Below, in pieces: positions 1 to 6,312 of a stretch of 13,165 nucleotides of DNA (within the stretch, counting starts at the first letter, position 1; every line of letters begins with the position of its first letter). The position numbers were made by a program, and so were the translations under genes. This stretch comes from CAKRJP01 sp963597615 (GTDB lineage: Bacteria > Bacillota > Clostridia > Lachnospirales > Lachnospiraceae). A model generated the notes under the pieces. That model saw nothing but the letters and a program-made list of their open reading frames with translations, ran no database searches and had not been told where the DNA came from. The stretch covers positions 1 to 13,165 of the forward strand of contig CAVBQS010000059.1 in NCBI GenBank assembly GCA_963597615.1, read 5' to 3'.

Positions 1-1
1 G

Positions 2-52
2 GTGGTTTATATTTCGCACGCTTCGCGAGCTCAACAGGGTCACGACCCATAA
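2..52 (+). CDS. Possible C-terminal tail of an upstream gene (partial)
   Basis: Of the three plus-strand frames only this one closes, with a TAA at 50-52, just before the terminator stem that begins at 57. It would encode a 16-residue tail ending in QQGHDP. A stop codon directly followed by a strong terminator is the usual layout for a gene end, so I infer that a plus-strand gene runs in from the left. The fragment is too short to identify. It could equally be untranslated DNA or the end of an RNA gene; a small GGGTC/GACCC hairpin sits at 37-48. Confidence 0.25.
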   Translation: MVYISHASRAQQGHDP

Positions 53-56
53 TAAG

Positions 57-91
57 GGAGCTGAGATTTACCAAAATCTCAGCTCCTTTTT
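57..91 (+). terminator. Rho-independent terminator of the gene to the left
   Basis: A 13-bp perfect stem (57-69 with 74-86) with a four-base loop is followed by five Ts at 87-91. The T run lies on the plus side, so it mainly ends transcription entering from the left edge. The minus-strand permease gene stops at 110, so the same hairpin may also serve it, although its minus-strand tail (CTTATTA) is a weaker U tract. Confidence 0.85.
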
Positions 92-109
92 ATTATATCT
101 TCCTATGTT

Positions 110-994
110 TCAAGCATTTCCAATATTTAGCACAAACATCGTGGATAAAACCAAGCCAAAGCCCAGAAGGTCAATGGCAGGAAAAGAAGTTCCAAGGAAC
201 AAAGCTGCCACCAAGGTTGCTGCCACCGGCTCAACGCTAGACAAAAGGCCTGCATAGACCCCTCCGGCCCATTTCACCGCCGCCAGATATAACAAGAAGG
301 GAAGAATGGTTCCAACTATAGTAATAGCAATATAAGCTACAAGAACTACTACGTCTACTTCCACCTTTATATGCCAAGGCTGGAAAATAAGGCTTAAAAC
401 AACGCCACCTATTAACATTGCCCATCCGCAGACTGTTTCTGAGGGATATTTTTTTAGCAAAGGCCCCGGAAGAATCCCGTAAAAGGAAGTTGCAATGGCC
501 AGGGCCATGCCATAGACAAATCCCATTTTGGAAATACTAAGTCCATGAATATTTCCCTGGGTTGCCACAAGGAAAATTCCGGTTACCGAACAACATACAG
601 CCAAAATTTCTTTTTTCCCCGGAAGAACCTGATAAACAAAAGCATAAAACAAAAGCAATAGTGCAGGATTTAAATATTGAAATATAGTTGCAATTCCTGC
701 ATTGGTTTCCTGAATGGCAGCAAAAAAAGTATATTGCATGCCCATCATTCCCAAAATTCCCACAGCTACCAATCGCAGGCTATCCTTTTTATCTCCAAAA
801 ATTTCAAATATTTTTTGCCTCTTTATAACAGAAGCATAAACAAGCAAAAGTACTCCTGCAAGCAACATCCTGCAAGGCACCAGCCATTGTGACACAATCC
901 CCTTTGTGTCAAACAAATACTGGGCGATTGGACTGGTGCATCCCCATGCTAATCCAGCTCCAAAAGCCGCCAATAATCCTTTTTTCCTCTCCAT
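110..994 (-). CDS. DMT-superfamily (EamA) membrane permease
   Basis: A 294-residue hydrophobic protein of the drug/metabolite transporter superfamily, EamA family (RhaT/RarD/YdcZ-like). The length and pattern fit the usual ten-helix, two-repeat architecture: one EamA unit at about residues 5-140 and a second at about 150-290. The N-terminal GLAWGCTSPIAQYLF stretch and the SSVEPVAATLVAALFLG stretch near the C-terminus are typical of the two repeats. Members export or import amino acids, nucleosides or other small metabolites, and the substrate cannot be read from the sequence. The start is an ATG with only a weak upstream purine run (GGAAAATC). It lies 56 bp downstream of the phosphodiesterase gene on the same strand, so the two could be co-transcribed. 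A weak TTGGCA-like -35 at about 1045-1050 could also give it its own promoter. The family call is firm; the substrate is unknown. Confidence 0.88.
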   Translation of the reverse strand: MERKKGLLAAFGAGLAWGCTSPIAQYLFDTKGIVSQWLVPCRMLLAGVLLLVYASVIKRQKIFEIFGDKKDSLRLVAVGILGMMGMQYTFFAAIQETNAGIATIFQYLNPALLLLFYAFVYQVLPGKKEILAVCCSVTGIFLVATQGNIHGLSISKMGFVYGMALAIATSFYGILPGPLLKKYPSETVCGWAMLIGGVVLSLIFQPWHIKVEVDVVVLVAYIAITIVGTILPFLLYLAAVKWAGGVYAGLLSSVEPVAATLVAALFLGTSFPAIDLLGFGLVLSTMFVLNIGNA

Positions 995-1050
995 GATTTT
1001 CCGATTTCCCCAAATCTCGATATAATTTTAAAATGTAGTATTCATGCCAA

Positions 1051-2904
1051 TCATTCGCTATCTTTTATTTGATCCACACCATCTACCAGCATCTGCTCAA
1101 AATCAGATTTTTCACTTAAGACCGTCTGAACCATACCCACATCTCCAGTGATAATATCATCCACCCCATAGTCTCTCATATCCTGAGCATCGCTTTCTCG
1201 GTCTATGGTCCAAACAGATACTTTTTTCCCCAAGGCATGGAGGGCACTTACCATATCCTGACTGACAAATGTAGCCTCCACACTAAAGAAGTCCGCATTT
1301 TCAAGTCCATAGTAGTTTCCCACTCCTACTGCCAAAATATAGCCACATTGAATCTGATCATCTACTTCCTTAACTTTCCCCAAACTTTCATAGTTAAGTG
1401 AAGTTACCGTACAATCTTCCACCCAGTCATTGTCTACAATCAAGTGAGCCACCTTTTCCTCCAAATCTGGAGTTTGGCTGCTAGGTTTAATTTCAATATT
1501 CAATCGGATCTTACCCTTGCAAAGATCCATAACCTCCTGCAGGGTTGGTATTTTAGTTCCTTTAAATTTCTCACTAAAGAAGCTTCCCGCATCTAACTGC
1601 TTTACTTCCTCATAGGTTAGGTCATAGATATTTGCATCCTTGCCAGTGGTGCGTTTTAAATTAGTATCATGTATCAGCATCACTACCCCATCTTTTGTGA
1701 GCTGTACATCTAATTCCGCACAATCCGCCCCTGCATCAATCGCCGCCTCAAAGGAAGGCAGGGTATTTTCCGGTGCCACTGCAGAATACCCTCTATGGCT
1801 TGTTACCATAATTTTAGGATTGGAATATTCTACAATAGCTTCATTAATTGCAGGAGAATAAAATGCCGCAGAAGATATCATTCCAAAAAACAAGGCCACG
1901 ATCAGACAAGTAACAAGGATAAAAATCCGTCCCCCCTTTCGGTAGTTTTTGTTCTTCTGGGTAAGTTCAACAACGGCCTCTTGTCTTCTTTCTACCTGCT
2001 GATAATAAATACCACTTAAAAAGGCAAATATAGAAAGCATCATAATGCATCCAATCAAAAAGCCACCAAAAGGAGCTCCTATAATCCCCCAGGTTCTCCA
2101 AAGAGCAAGCATAACATCTTTATTCTGAAGTCCTATTACAAGCAAGGCTACAAACCCGAGGACAACAGGGAAAAATAGCAAGGCTACCATAAGACAGCTA
2201 CACCGAAGACTCCATCGAAACAGCATCCAGGCCTTCTTAATAGGATGTTCCTTGATCCATTTCACACTGCATTTGCAAGCTTCCACAAAATCCTTTCCCC
2301 CAAGGACAAAATAATGAAGACTCAAAATCCAGACAAGGACAAGGAACATAGCCAAAACAGTTACCAGTCCATACAATAGCTTTGTGGCCAGATGGTCTTC
2401 GATTGCCTCTGCAATATATTCCGGCACCTCTAGCTTACTAATATAGTTAGAGCTTAAAAACAAATTAGTAAATGGAATCAAAACCGCAACATAAACAAAA
2501 ACCAGCCAGTTTCTTGGATACAAGGCTTTTTTTATACAAGTGGCACTCCGTTTAAGCAAAGGGACCAAGCGAATTCTCTCTCCCCTGTATGCACAGTCTA
2601 GGCCATTTAGTATTAAGGAAAACTCATACAGAGTCCACCAGGCAATCCCTATAGCTATCAGAACAACCGCCACTAAAATGCAAGGAGCTCGAATAACACT
2701 TTTCATGGTATCTGTGGTCACGTATCCTTTGGGAGAAAGCCACAGGGCAAGGGCCCACAATTTTTGAAAAGCAGGCATCACTATTAAATAGGAAATAAGC
2801 AAATAGATAATCTGGGTTTGCAACAGGCTATACCTGACCCGCCCTAGAAGGCCTCGTGCAACTTTTTTATTATATTTATAATCACTTAGTTTCTTTTTCC
2901 CCAT
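1051..2904 (-). CDS. Membrane-anchored glycerophosphodiester phosphodiesterase
   Basis: A 617-residue two-part protein. Residues 1 to about 345 hold about seven or eight hydrophobic segments and match the layout of the GDPD-associated membrane domain. Residues about 365-600 form a GDPD catalytic domain of the GlpQ/UgpQ type. Visible active-site motifs are HRG (H370, R371), ExD (E397, D399), the HD histidine H412 and EIK (E471, K473), the metal and phosphate ligands expected for Ca/Mg-dependent hydrolysis of glycerophosphodiesters to sn-glycerol-3-phosphate and an alcohol. The catalytic domain follows the last helix and probably faces outward, suggesting a role in lipid or teichoic acid turnover (inference). 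I chose the ATG at 2904: GAGGAA sits six bases upstream, whereas the longer reading needs a TTG at 2922 that lies in front of that RBS. No glycerol-3-phosphate uptake or kinase gene is adjacent. Confidence 0.9.
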   Translation of the reverse strand: MGKKKLSDYKYNKKVARGLLGRVRYSLLQTQIIYLLISYLIVMPAFQKLWALALWLSPKGYVTTDTMKSVIRAPCILVAVVLIAIGIAWWTLYEFSLILNGLDCAYRGERIRLVPLLKRSATCIKKALYPRNWLVFVYVAVLIPFTNLFLSSNYISKLEVPEYIAEAIEDHLATKLLYGLVTVLAMFLVLVWILSLHYFVLGGKDFVEACKCSVKWIKEHPIKKAWMLFRWSLRCSCLMVALLFFPVVLGFVALLVIGLQNKDVMLALWRTWGIIGAPFGGFLIGCIMMLSIFAFLSGIYYQQVERRQEAVVELTQKNKNYRKGGRIFILVTCLIVALFFGMISSAAFYSPAINEAIVEYSNPKIMVTSHRGYSAVAPENTLPSFEAAIDAGADCAELDVQLTKDGVVMLIHDTNLKRTTGKDANIYDLTYEEVKQLDAGSFFSEKFKGTKIPTLQEVMDLCKGKIRLNIEIKPSSQTPDLEEKVAHLIVDNDWVEDCTVTSLNYESLGKVKEVDDQIQCGYILAVGVGNYYGLENADFFSVEATFVSQDMVSALHALGKKVSVWTIDRESDAQDMRDYGVDDIITGDVGMVQTVLSEKSDFEQMLVDGVDQIKDSE

Positions 2905-2943
2905 AAAACATTCCTCGTGCAAATCCCTTTACGCAACAACTAT

Positions 2944-2972
2944 ATTCTACCATTTTCCATATAAAATCGCAA
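2944..2972 (-). promoter_or_regulatory. Predicted promoter of the phosphodiesterase gene
   Basis: Read on the minus strand, TTGCGA (2967-2972) and TAGAAT (2944-2949) are separated by exactly 17 bp. The -10 lies about 40 bp before the ATG at 2904. This is a sequence match to the housekeeping sigma consensus only. Confidence 0.5.
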
Positions 2973-2990
2973 TCAACCAGGCTTCATCCC

Positions 2991-3019
2991 TTGACTTTTT
3001 CTAGTTACATGTTTAGGAT
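2991..3019 (+). promoter_or_regulatory. Predicted promoter of the thiT leader
   Basis: TTGACT (2991-2996) and TAGGAT (3014-3019) are 17 bp apart. Transcription would begin about 3026, which places the whole TPP aptamer in the leader RNA. It is divergent from, and only about 20 bp away from, the predicted phosphodiesterase promoter. Confidence 0.6.
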
Positions 3020-3042
3020 AGACTTAGACAATTTAAGATGAT

Positions 3043-3138
3043 TGATGACAAGGGGAGCCATTTGGCTGAGAGGAAGTTTTTACTTCGACCCACAACCTGA
3101 TTTGGATAATGCCAACGTAGGGATGCTGTTTGATCAAA
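3043..3138 (+). ncRNA. TPP riboswitch (THI element)
   Basis: The leader contains the conserved core of the thiamine pyrophosphate aptamer in the right order: GGGGAGCC (3052-3059), GGCTGAGAGGAAG (3064-3076), the ACTTCGACCC segment (3082-3091), ACCTGATTTGGATAATGCC (3095-3113) and CGTAGGGA (3116-3123). The closing P1 stem can form between TTGATGACA just before the core and TGTT..ATCAA just after it (about 3042-3050 with 3128-3137). The aptamer precedes a thiamine transporter, as expected. The expression platform is less clear. A CCC followed by a T-rich stretch (3146-3159) could belong to a terminator, but I cannot draw a convincing G/C-rich stem. Control of the AGGAGG site at 3172-3177 is the alternative. 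Confidence 0.93.
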
Positions 3139-3184
3139 TATTTGACCCTTTTTGTTTTCAATCTGAAGATGAGGAGGTTTTTTT

Positions 3185-3850
3185 ATGTCTATTTTTGTAA
3201 CTTCAGAGGGAGGACTTACCACTGCAGGATACATCATTAGTATTGTAGTTGGCATCCTTTTATTTTTGGTGGCGGTATATTTCGCTGGAAAACACTCGAA
3301 AGCTAAGAAGCTTTCTACCAAGCAATTGGTATTTGCTGCCATGGGAATCGCCCTGGCCTTTGTCACATCCTATATTAAGATTTTCTCCCTGCCCTGGGGC
3401 GGAAGTGTAACCTTATGCAGCATGTTATTTATTGTACTCATTGCCAACTGGTATGGGGTGCAAACCGGCATCCTTGTAGGTCTTGCCTACGGTATTTTAC
3501 AGTTCCTTCAGGAGCCTTATGTTCTGTCTTTCTTCCAAGTATGCTGCGACTATATCTTCGCCTTTGCAGCCCTAGGCGTAGCAGGGTTTTTTGCTGGCAA
3601 GAACAAGGGACTTTTAAAGGGCTATATTGTGGCAGTGCTTGCCAGAGGATTTTTCCATTCCCTCGGCGGATACCTTTACTGGATGAGCTATATGCCAGAC
3701 AATTTCCCAAAATCTCTCACAGCCGTTTATCCTATTGTATATAACTATAGTTATTTGCTGGCAGAAGGAATCATTACTGTGATCCTCTTATGCATTCCAG
3801 CAGTCTCAAAGGCTCTGGAAAATGTGAGAAAAATGGCTGTAGAAGAATAA
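3185..3850 (+). CDS. thiT: Thiamine ECF transporter S component ThiT
   Basis: A 221-residue integral membrane protein of the ThiT/YuaJ family, the substrate-binding S component of a group II energy-coupling-factor transporter that captures thiamine at the cytoplasmic membrane. Family signatures are LPWGGSVTL (residues 69-77), the IANWYGVQTGILVGLAYG stretch (86-103), a QxxxDY-like motif near 118-123 and YNYSYLLAE (186-194). An N-terminal hydrophobic segment (about 13-33) precedes the usual six-helix core, so it is slightly longer than the shortest members. The start is set by AGGAGG (3172-3177), seven bases before the ATG. The TPP riboswitch in the leader independently supports thiamine as substrate. 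No EcfA/EcfA'/EcfT genes are nearby, so energising subunits must be shared from another locus. I see no clear terminator behind it before the next small gene. Confidence 0.95.
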   Translation: MSIFVTSEGGLTTAGYIISIVVGILLFLVAVYFAGKHSKAKKLSTKQLVFAAMGIALAFVTSYIKIFSLPWGGSVTLCSMLFIVLIANWYGVQTGILVGLAYGILQFLQEPYVLSFFQVCCDYIFAFAALGVAGFFAGKNKGLLKGYIVAVLARGFFHSLGGYLYWMSYMPDNFPKSLTAVYPIVYNYSYLLAEGIITVILLCIPAVSKALENVRKMAVEE

Positions 3851-4064
3851 TTTTTCTCTTTAAAGGTTTTAGCAAAAAAGAAACATCTGTTAAAGAAGAA
3901 TAAATTTTTTATTTTGCCTTGTTAAGCACTTGTCAAGATTTCTTTAATTTTATGGTCATAATCTAAAATGAATGTTATCATCCAGACCGTAGAGTGGAGC
4001 AGTTTTATTGCAAATTATTTTACCAACTTTTACTCTAAAAAATCATTAGTCTGGAGGAATTACT

Positions 4065-4202
4065 ATGTTAAGTTATATTATGATCATACTCATGGGATTG
4101 CTTGGAGGGATTCCAACTCTAGTTCTTACTCTTGGAATTCCAGTAGTTATCATTTGGAAATTTTATAGAAAGATCCGTTTCGGATATACTATGTATCAAT
4201 AG
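4065..4202 (+). CDS. Small single-span membrane protein, 45 residues
   Basis: I do not recognise a family. The reading frame begins at an ATG five bases after a strong GGAGGAAT Shine-Dalgarno (4053-4060) and encodes 45 residues. About residues 3-30 form one long hydrophobic stretch rich in I, L, V, G and P, followed by a basic WKFYRKIRFGY tail, which by the positive-inside rule suggests the C-terminus is cytoplasmic. Two GIP motifs (15-17 and 24-26) break the helix. A good RBS, an uninterrupted hydrophobic design and a strong terminator 33 bp downstream all argue for a real gene. It lies between thiT and a sensor kinase gene but is separated from the kinase by the terminator. It could be a regulator or accessory subunit of a membrane protein (like KdpF or other micro-membrane proteins), a toxin-like peptide, or something else. 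Function unknown. Confidence 0.65.
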   Translation: MLSYIMIILMGLLGGIPTLVLTLGIPVVIIWKFYRKIRFGYTMYQ

Positions 4203-4235
4203 AAAAACTTTTTTAGATAAGCTTTACTTATTTTG

Positions 4236-4273
4236 CCGAACCCCTGTCAGTGCTTTCAGGGATTCGGTTTTTT
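4236..4273 (+). terminator. Rho-independent terminator after the 45-residue gene
   Basis: CCGAA-C-CCCTG (4236-4246) pairs with CAGGG-A-TTCGG (4257-4267) around a ten-base loop, with a single mismatch, and is followed by six Ts (4268-4273). It insulates the small gene, and any read-through from thiT, from the kinase gene. Confidence 0.88.
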
Positions 4274-4285
4274 CGTTTTAGCGCT

Positions 4286-4334
4286 TTCTTAACGCCCCTC
4301 TTCTGATTTATATGATAAACTGTAAATATTCAGA
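4286..4334 (+). promoter_or_regulatory. Predicted promoter region of the kinase/regulator operon
   Basis: TATGAT (4311-4316) is a good -10, with a poor -35 (CTTAAC, 4288-4293) at 17 bp, the pattern of an activator-dependent promoter. The poor -35 lies within TTCTTAA (4286-4292), and TGTAAATATTCAGA (4321-4334) follows the -10. Both words recur in front of the symporter gene, which suggests autoregulation by the adjacent response regulator. That is inference. Confidence 0.45.
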
Positions 4335-4360
4335 ATCAATCGGGAAAGGATTAAAAATCA

Positions 4361-5431
4361 ATGAAGATATTAAGAAATTTTTTTATTGCTTTTCTCTTTT
4401 TGGCCCTGGCCACTATTTTCTGTTTTATGCTTAAGCCCTTAAATACCACAGATACCTACGTACCCTTAATTTATGTATTAGCTGTACTTTGTATCTCCCG
4501 TTTTACTACAGGATATATCTATGGTGTAGGAGCTTCTGTAATTGCAGTGGTAGGGGTTAATTATATTTTTACCTATCCCTATTTTCAAGTGGATTTTACC
4601 CTTACCGGATACCCTTTAACCTTTTTGGTGATGCTGGCAGTATCAATTTTTATTAGTGCCCTTACTACCCAGATCAAGCACCAAGAGCAAATTCGGCTGG
4701 ATGTAGAGAGAGAAAAAATGCGGGCCAATCTCTTACGGGCTGTGTCCCACGACATCCGCACTCCCCTCACTTCCATTGCCGGTTCCGCTGCAGGAATCAT
4801 TGAAAATCGAGACAAACTTACAGAGCATCAAAAATTAGAACTTTTAGAAAACATCCGGGAGGAAGCCCAGTGGATGGTTCGCATGGTAGAAAATCTCCTT
4901 TCAATTACCAGGTTTAACAGTGGAGAAGCACAGATTGACACTATCGACGAGGTAGCCGAGGATGTAATTAGTAGCGCTGTGGTGAAATTTTCCAAACGCT
5001 TCCCAGACCTCAAGGTTACTGTGGATATCCCAGAGGAGGTTTTGTTAGTTCCTATGGATGCCACCTTAATTGAGCAGGTTATTATTAATCTTTTTGAAAA
5101 TGCAGCTCTTCACGGAAAAACTACCAGCGAAATTTCCATATGGCTAACTTCCACTTCCTATTTAGCTGTATTTTTTATTGAAGACAATGGCCAGGGCATC
5201 GATCCCAAGGTCTTGCCTCATATTTTTGATGGAAACATTACTTCCACAGACCAAGGAACGGCTGACAACAAACGCAATATGGGCATCGGACTTTCTGTGT
5301 GCAGAGAAATCGTTGCTGCCCATCAGGGAACTATGAAAGCTGAAAACCGGGAAGAAGGAGGCGCCCGTTTTATTTTCACCCTGCCTCTAAGAAAAGACCA
5401 AACAAGAAAGGATCTATACCATGGAGATTAA
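4361..5431 (+). CDS. KdpD-like sensor histidine kinase (DUF4118 membrane domain)
   Basis: A 356-residue sensor kinase. Residues about 5-102 hold four hydrophobic segments with a short loop after the first (TTDTYVPLIYVL), the pattern of the DUF4118 four-helix bundle of KdpD. A short linker leads to the HisKA domain with the phospho-acceptor His130 in AVSHDIRTPLTSI, then HATPase_c with the N box (NLFENAALHG, from 243), G1 (DNGQG, 275-279) and G2 (GIGLS, 308-312). It lacks the large cytoplasmic KdpD sensor and USP domains, so sensing must come from the membrane bundle. The ATG is preceded by AAAGGA at ten bases. Its end overlaps the regulator gene by 11 bp, indicating coupled translation. No kdpABC or other potassium uptake gene is near; the neighbouring transporter is an amino-acid symporter, so a Kdp role should not be assumed. 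Confidence 0.93.
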   Translation: MKILRNFFIAFLFLALATIFCFMLKPLNTTDTYVPLIYVLAVLCISRFTTGYIYGVGASVIAVVGVNYIFTYPYFQVDFTLTGYPLTFLVMLAVSIFISALTTQIKHQEQIRLDVEREKMRANLLRAVSHDIRTPLTSIAGSAAGIIENRDKLTEHQKLELLENIREEAQWMVRMVENLLSITRFNSGEAQIDTIDEVAEDVISSAVVKFSKRFPDLKVTVDIPEEVLLVPMDATLIEQVIINLFENAALHGKTTSEISIWLTSTSYLAVFFIEDNGQGIDPKVLPHIFDGNITSTDQGTADNKRNMGIGLSVCREIVAAHQGTMKAENREEGGARFIFTLPLRKDQTRKDLYHGD

Positions 5432-6131
5432 AGACCGCGTATTAATCGTTGAGGACGATAAAAATATCAGCAAATTTATGGAAACTATCTTGGAGGCTAA
5501 CAACTACGAAGTAATGACCTCCTCCACCGGCAAGGACGCCTACCGGCTGGTTAGTTCTAGGTGCCCTGATGTTGTACTTTTAGACTTAGGACTTCCGGAT
5601 ATGGATGGCATGAAGCTTTTAAAGGACCTTCGTTCCTGGTCTGCCATGCCAGTTATAGTAGTTTCCGCCAGAAGTCACGAAAGAGACAAGGTGGAAGCCT
5701 TGGATGCAGGAGCCGATGATTATGTCAGCAAACCCTTTGGCACCTCTGAGCTTCTTGCAAGAATCCGCACTGCTGTCCGCCACTACAGGGGCACCAGCAA
5801 TTATCACAGCGAAAAGCAGATTCTATCTTTCGCCTCTGGGACTCTAGTCATTGATTACGACAAGCACCGGGTATTTGTAAATGAGAAAGATGCAGGTCTC
5901 ACCCAAAATGAATTTCGTTTAGTTAGTCTTTTGGGCCGCTATTCCGGCAAGGTATTAACCTATGATTTTATGATGAAAGAAATCTGGGGGCCTAACGTTA
6001 CTGGCGATAATCGGATTCTTCGAGTAAACATGGCAAATATTCGAAGAAAAATTGAACCCAATCCAGGCAAGCCTCAATTTATCTTTACCGAGGTCGGGGT
6101 TGGCTACCGGATCTTGGAAGCCGATAGCTAA
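5421..6131 (+). CDS. OmpR/KdpE-family response regulator
   Basis: A 236-residue response regulator and the cognate partner of the overlapping kinase. The receiver domain (residues 5-118) has the acidic pocket E11/D12/D13, the phospho-acceptor D55 in LLDLGLPD, the switch residue S82 and the conserved K104 in SKPFG. The C-terminal winged-helix DNA-binding domain (about 135-232) has the family pattern, including LTQNEFRLVSLLGR, the recognition-helix region DNRILRVNMANIRRKIE and the GVGYR wing. KdpE is the closest named type by overall pattern. It is expected to bind direct repeats as a dimer. AAAGGA lies eight bases before the ATG, inside the kinase gene. No convincing terminator follows within the 181 bp before the symporter gene, so read-through is possible. 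Confidence 0.94.
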   Translation: MEIKDRVLIVEDDKNISKFMETILEANNYEVMTSSTGKDAYRLVSSRCPDVVLLDLGLPDMDGMKLLKDLRSWSAMPVIVVSARSHERDKVEALDAGADDYVSKPFGTSELLARIRTAVRHYRGTSNYHSEKQILSFASGTLVIDYDKHRVFVNEKDAGLTQNEFRLVSLLGRYSGKVLTYDFMMKEIWGPNVTGDNRILRVNMANIRRKIEPNPGKPQFIFTEVGVGYRILEADS

Positions 6132-6214
6132 TATACAAGCGGCATAAGAAACCTTTATTTTTCTATAGAAATCTAAAGTCATCTTTCCCCCTTATATGAA
6201 TCCTGTATATTCTT

Positions 6215-6246
6215 TGTAAATTTTCAGACTAAGTTCTGTAAATATT
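6215..6246 (+). promoter_or_regulatory. Paired TGTAAATWTT boxes upstream of the symporter gene
   Basis: TGTAAATTTTCAGA (6215-6228) and TGTAAATATT (6237-6246) begin exactly 22 bp apart, two helical turns. The first matches 13 of 14 bases of TGTAAATATTCAGA at 4321-4334 in front of the kinase gene, and the second shares an 11-base word (CTGTAAATATT) with it. This is a candidate regulator site. The motif is AT-rich and near-copies occur inside genes, so confidence is modest. Confidence 0.4.
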
Positions 6247-6261
6247 GTTGATTTTTTATCA

Positions 6262-6282
6262 TTCTTAAGGTAAACTTAAGAA
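6262..6282 (+). promoter_or_regulatory. TTCTTAAG/CTTAAGAA operator-like repeat before the symporter gene
   Basis: A perfect 8-bp inverted repeat (6262-6269 and 6275-6282, five-base spacer) that also reads as two direct CTTAAG copies with an 11-bp period, the arrangement bound by OmpR/PhoB/KdpE-type regulators. It ends just upstream of a -10-like TTATAT/TATATA (6288-6294), where such activators overlap the -35. If that -10 is used, the transcript would start at about 6300, right at the GGAGGG ribosome site. Confidence 0.55.
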
Positions 6283-6312
6283 GTCGATTATATAGGATAT
6301 GGAGGGAAAAAT

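Noticed and set aside
1..56. Possible 3' end of a tRNA or other structural RNA at the left edge (GGGTCACGACCC hairpin, locally GC-rich)
   Set aside because: The hairpin lacks the TTC-containing T-loop and no acceptor stem or CCA can be placed, so a coding-gene tail is somewhat more likely.
3013..3366. A 117-codon minus-strand frame across the TPP riboswitch and the thiT start
   Set aside because: It runs antisense through a conserved aptamer and the thiT N-terminus. No RBS or family likeness.
3968..4168. A 66-codon plus-strand frame overlapping the 45-residue membrane protein gene
   Set aside because: It has no good RBS, its product is low-complexity and polar (Ser/Tyr-rich), and it overlaps in another frame a smaller gene that has a strong RBS and a coherent membrane-protein sequence.
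6160..6171. TTTCTATAGAAA palindrome after the response regulator gene as a terminator
   Set aside because: The stem is short and A/T-only with no proper loop and no T run after it, so it is not a credible terminator. An operator role is possible but unsupported.
6132..6312. Possible glycine riboswitch before the AGCS symporter
   Set aside because: AGCS genes are often preceded by glycine riboswitches, but this leader is AT-rich with no tandem glycine aptamer core.
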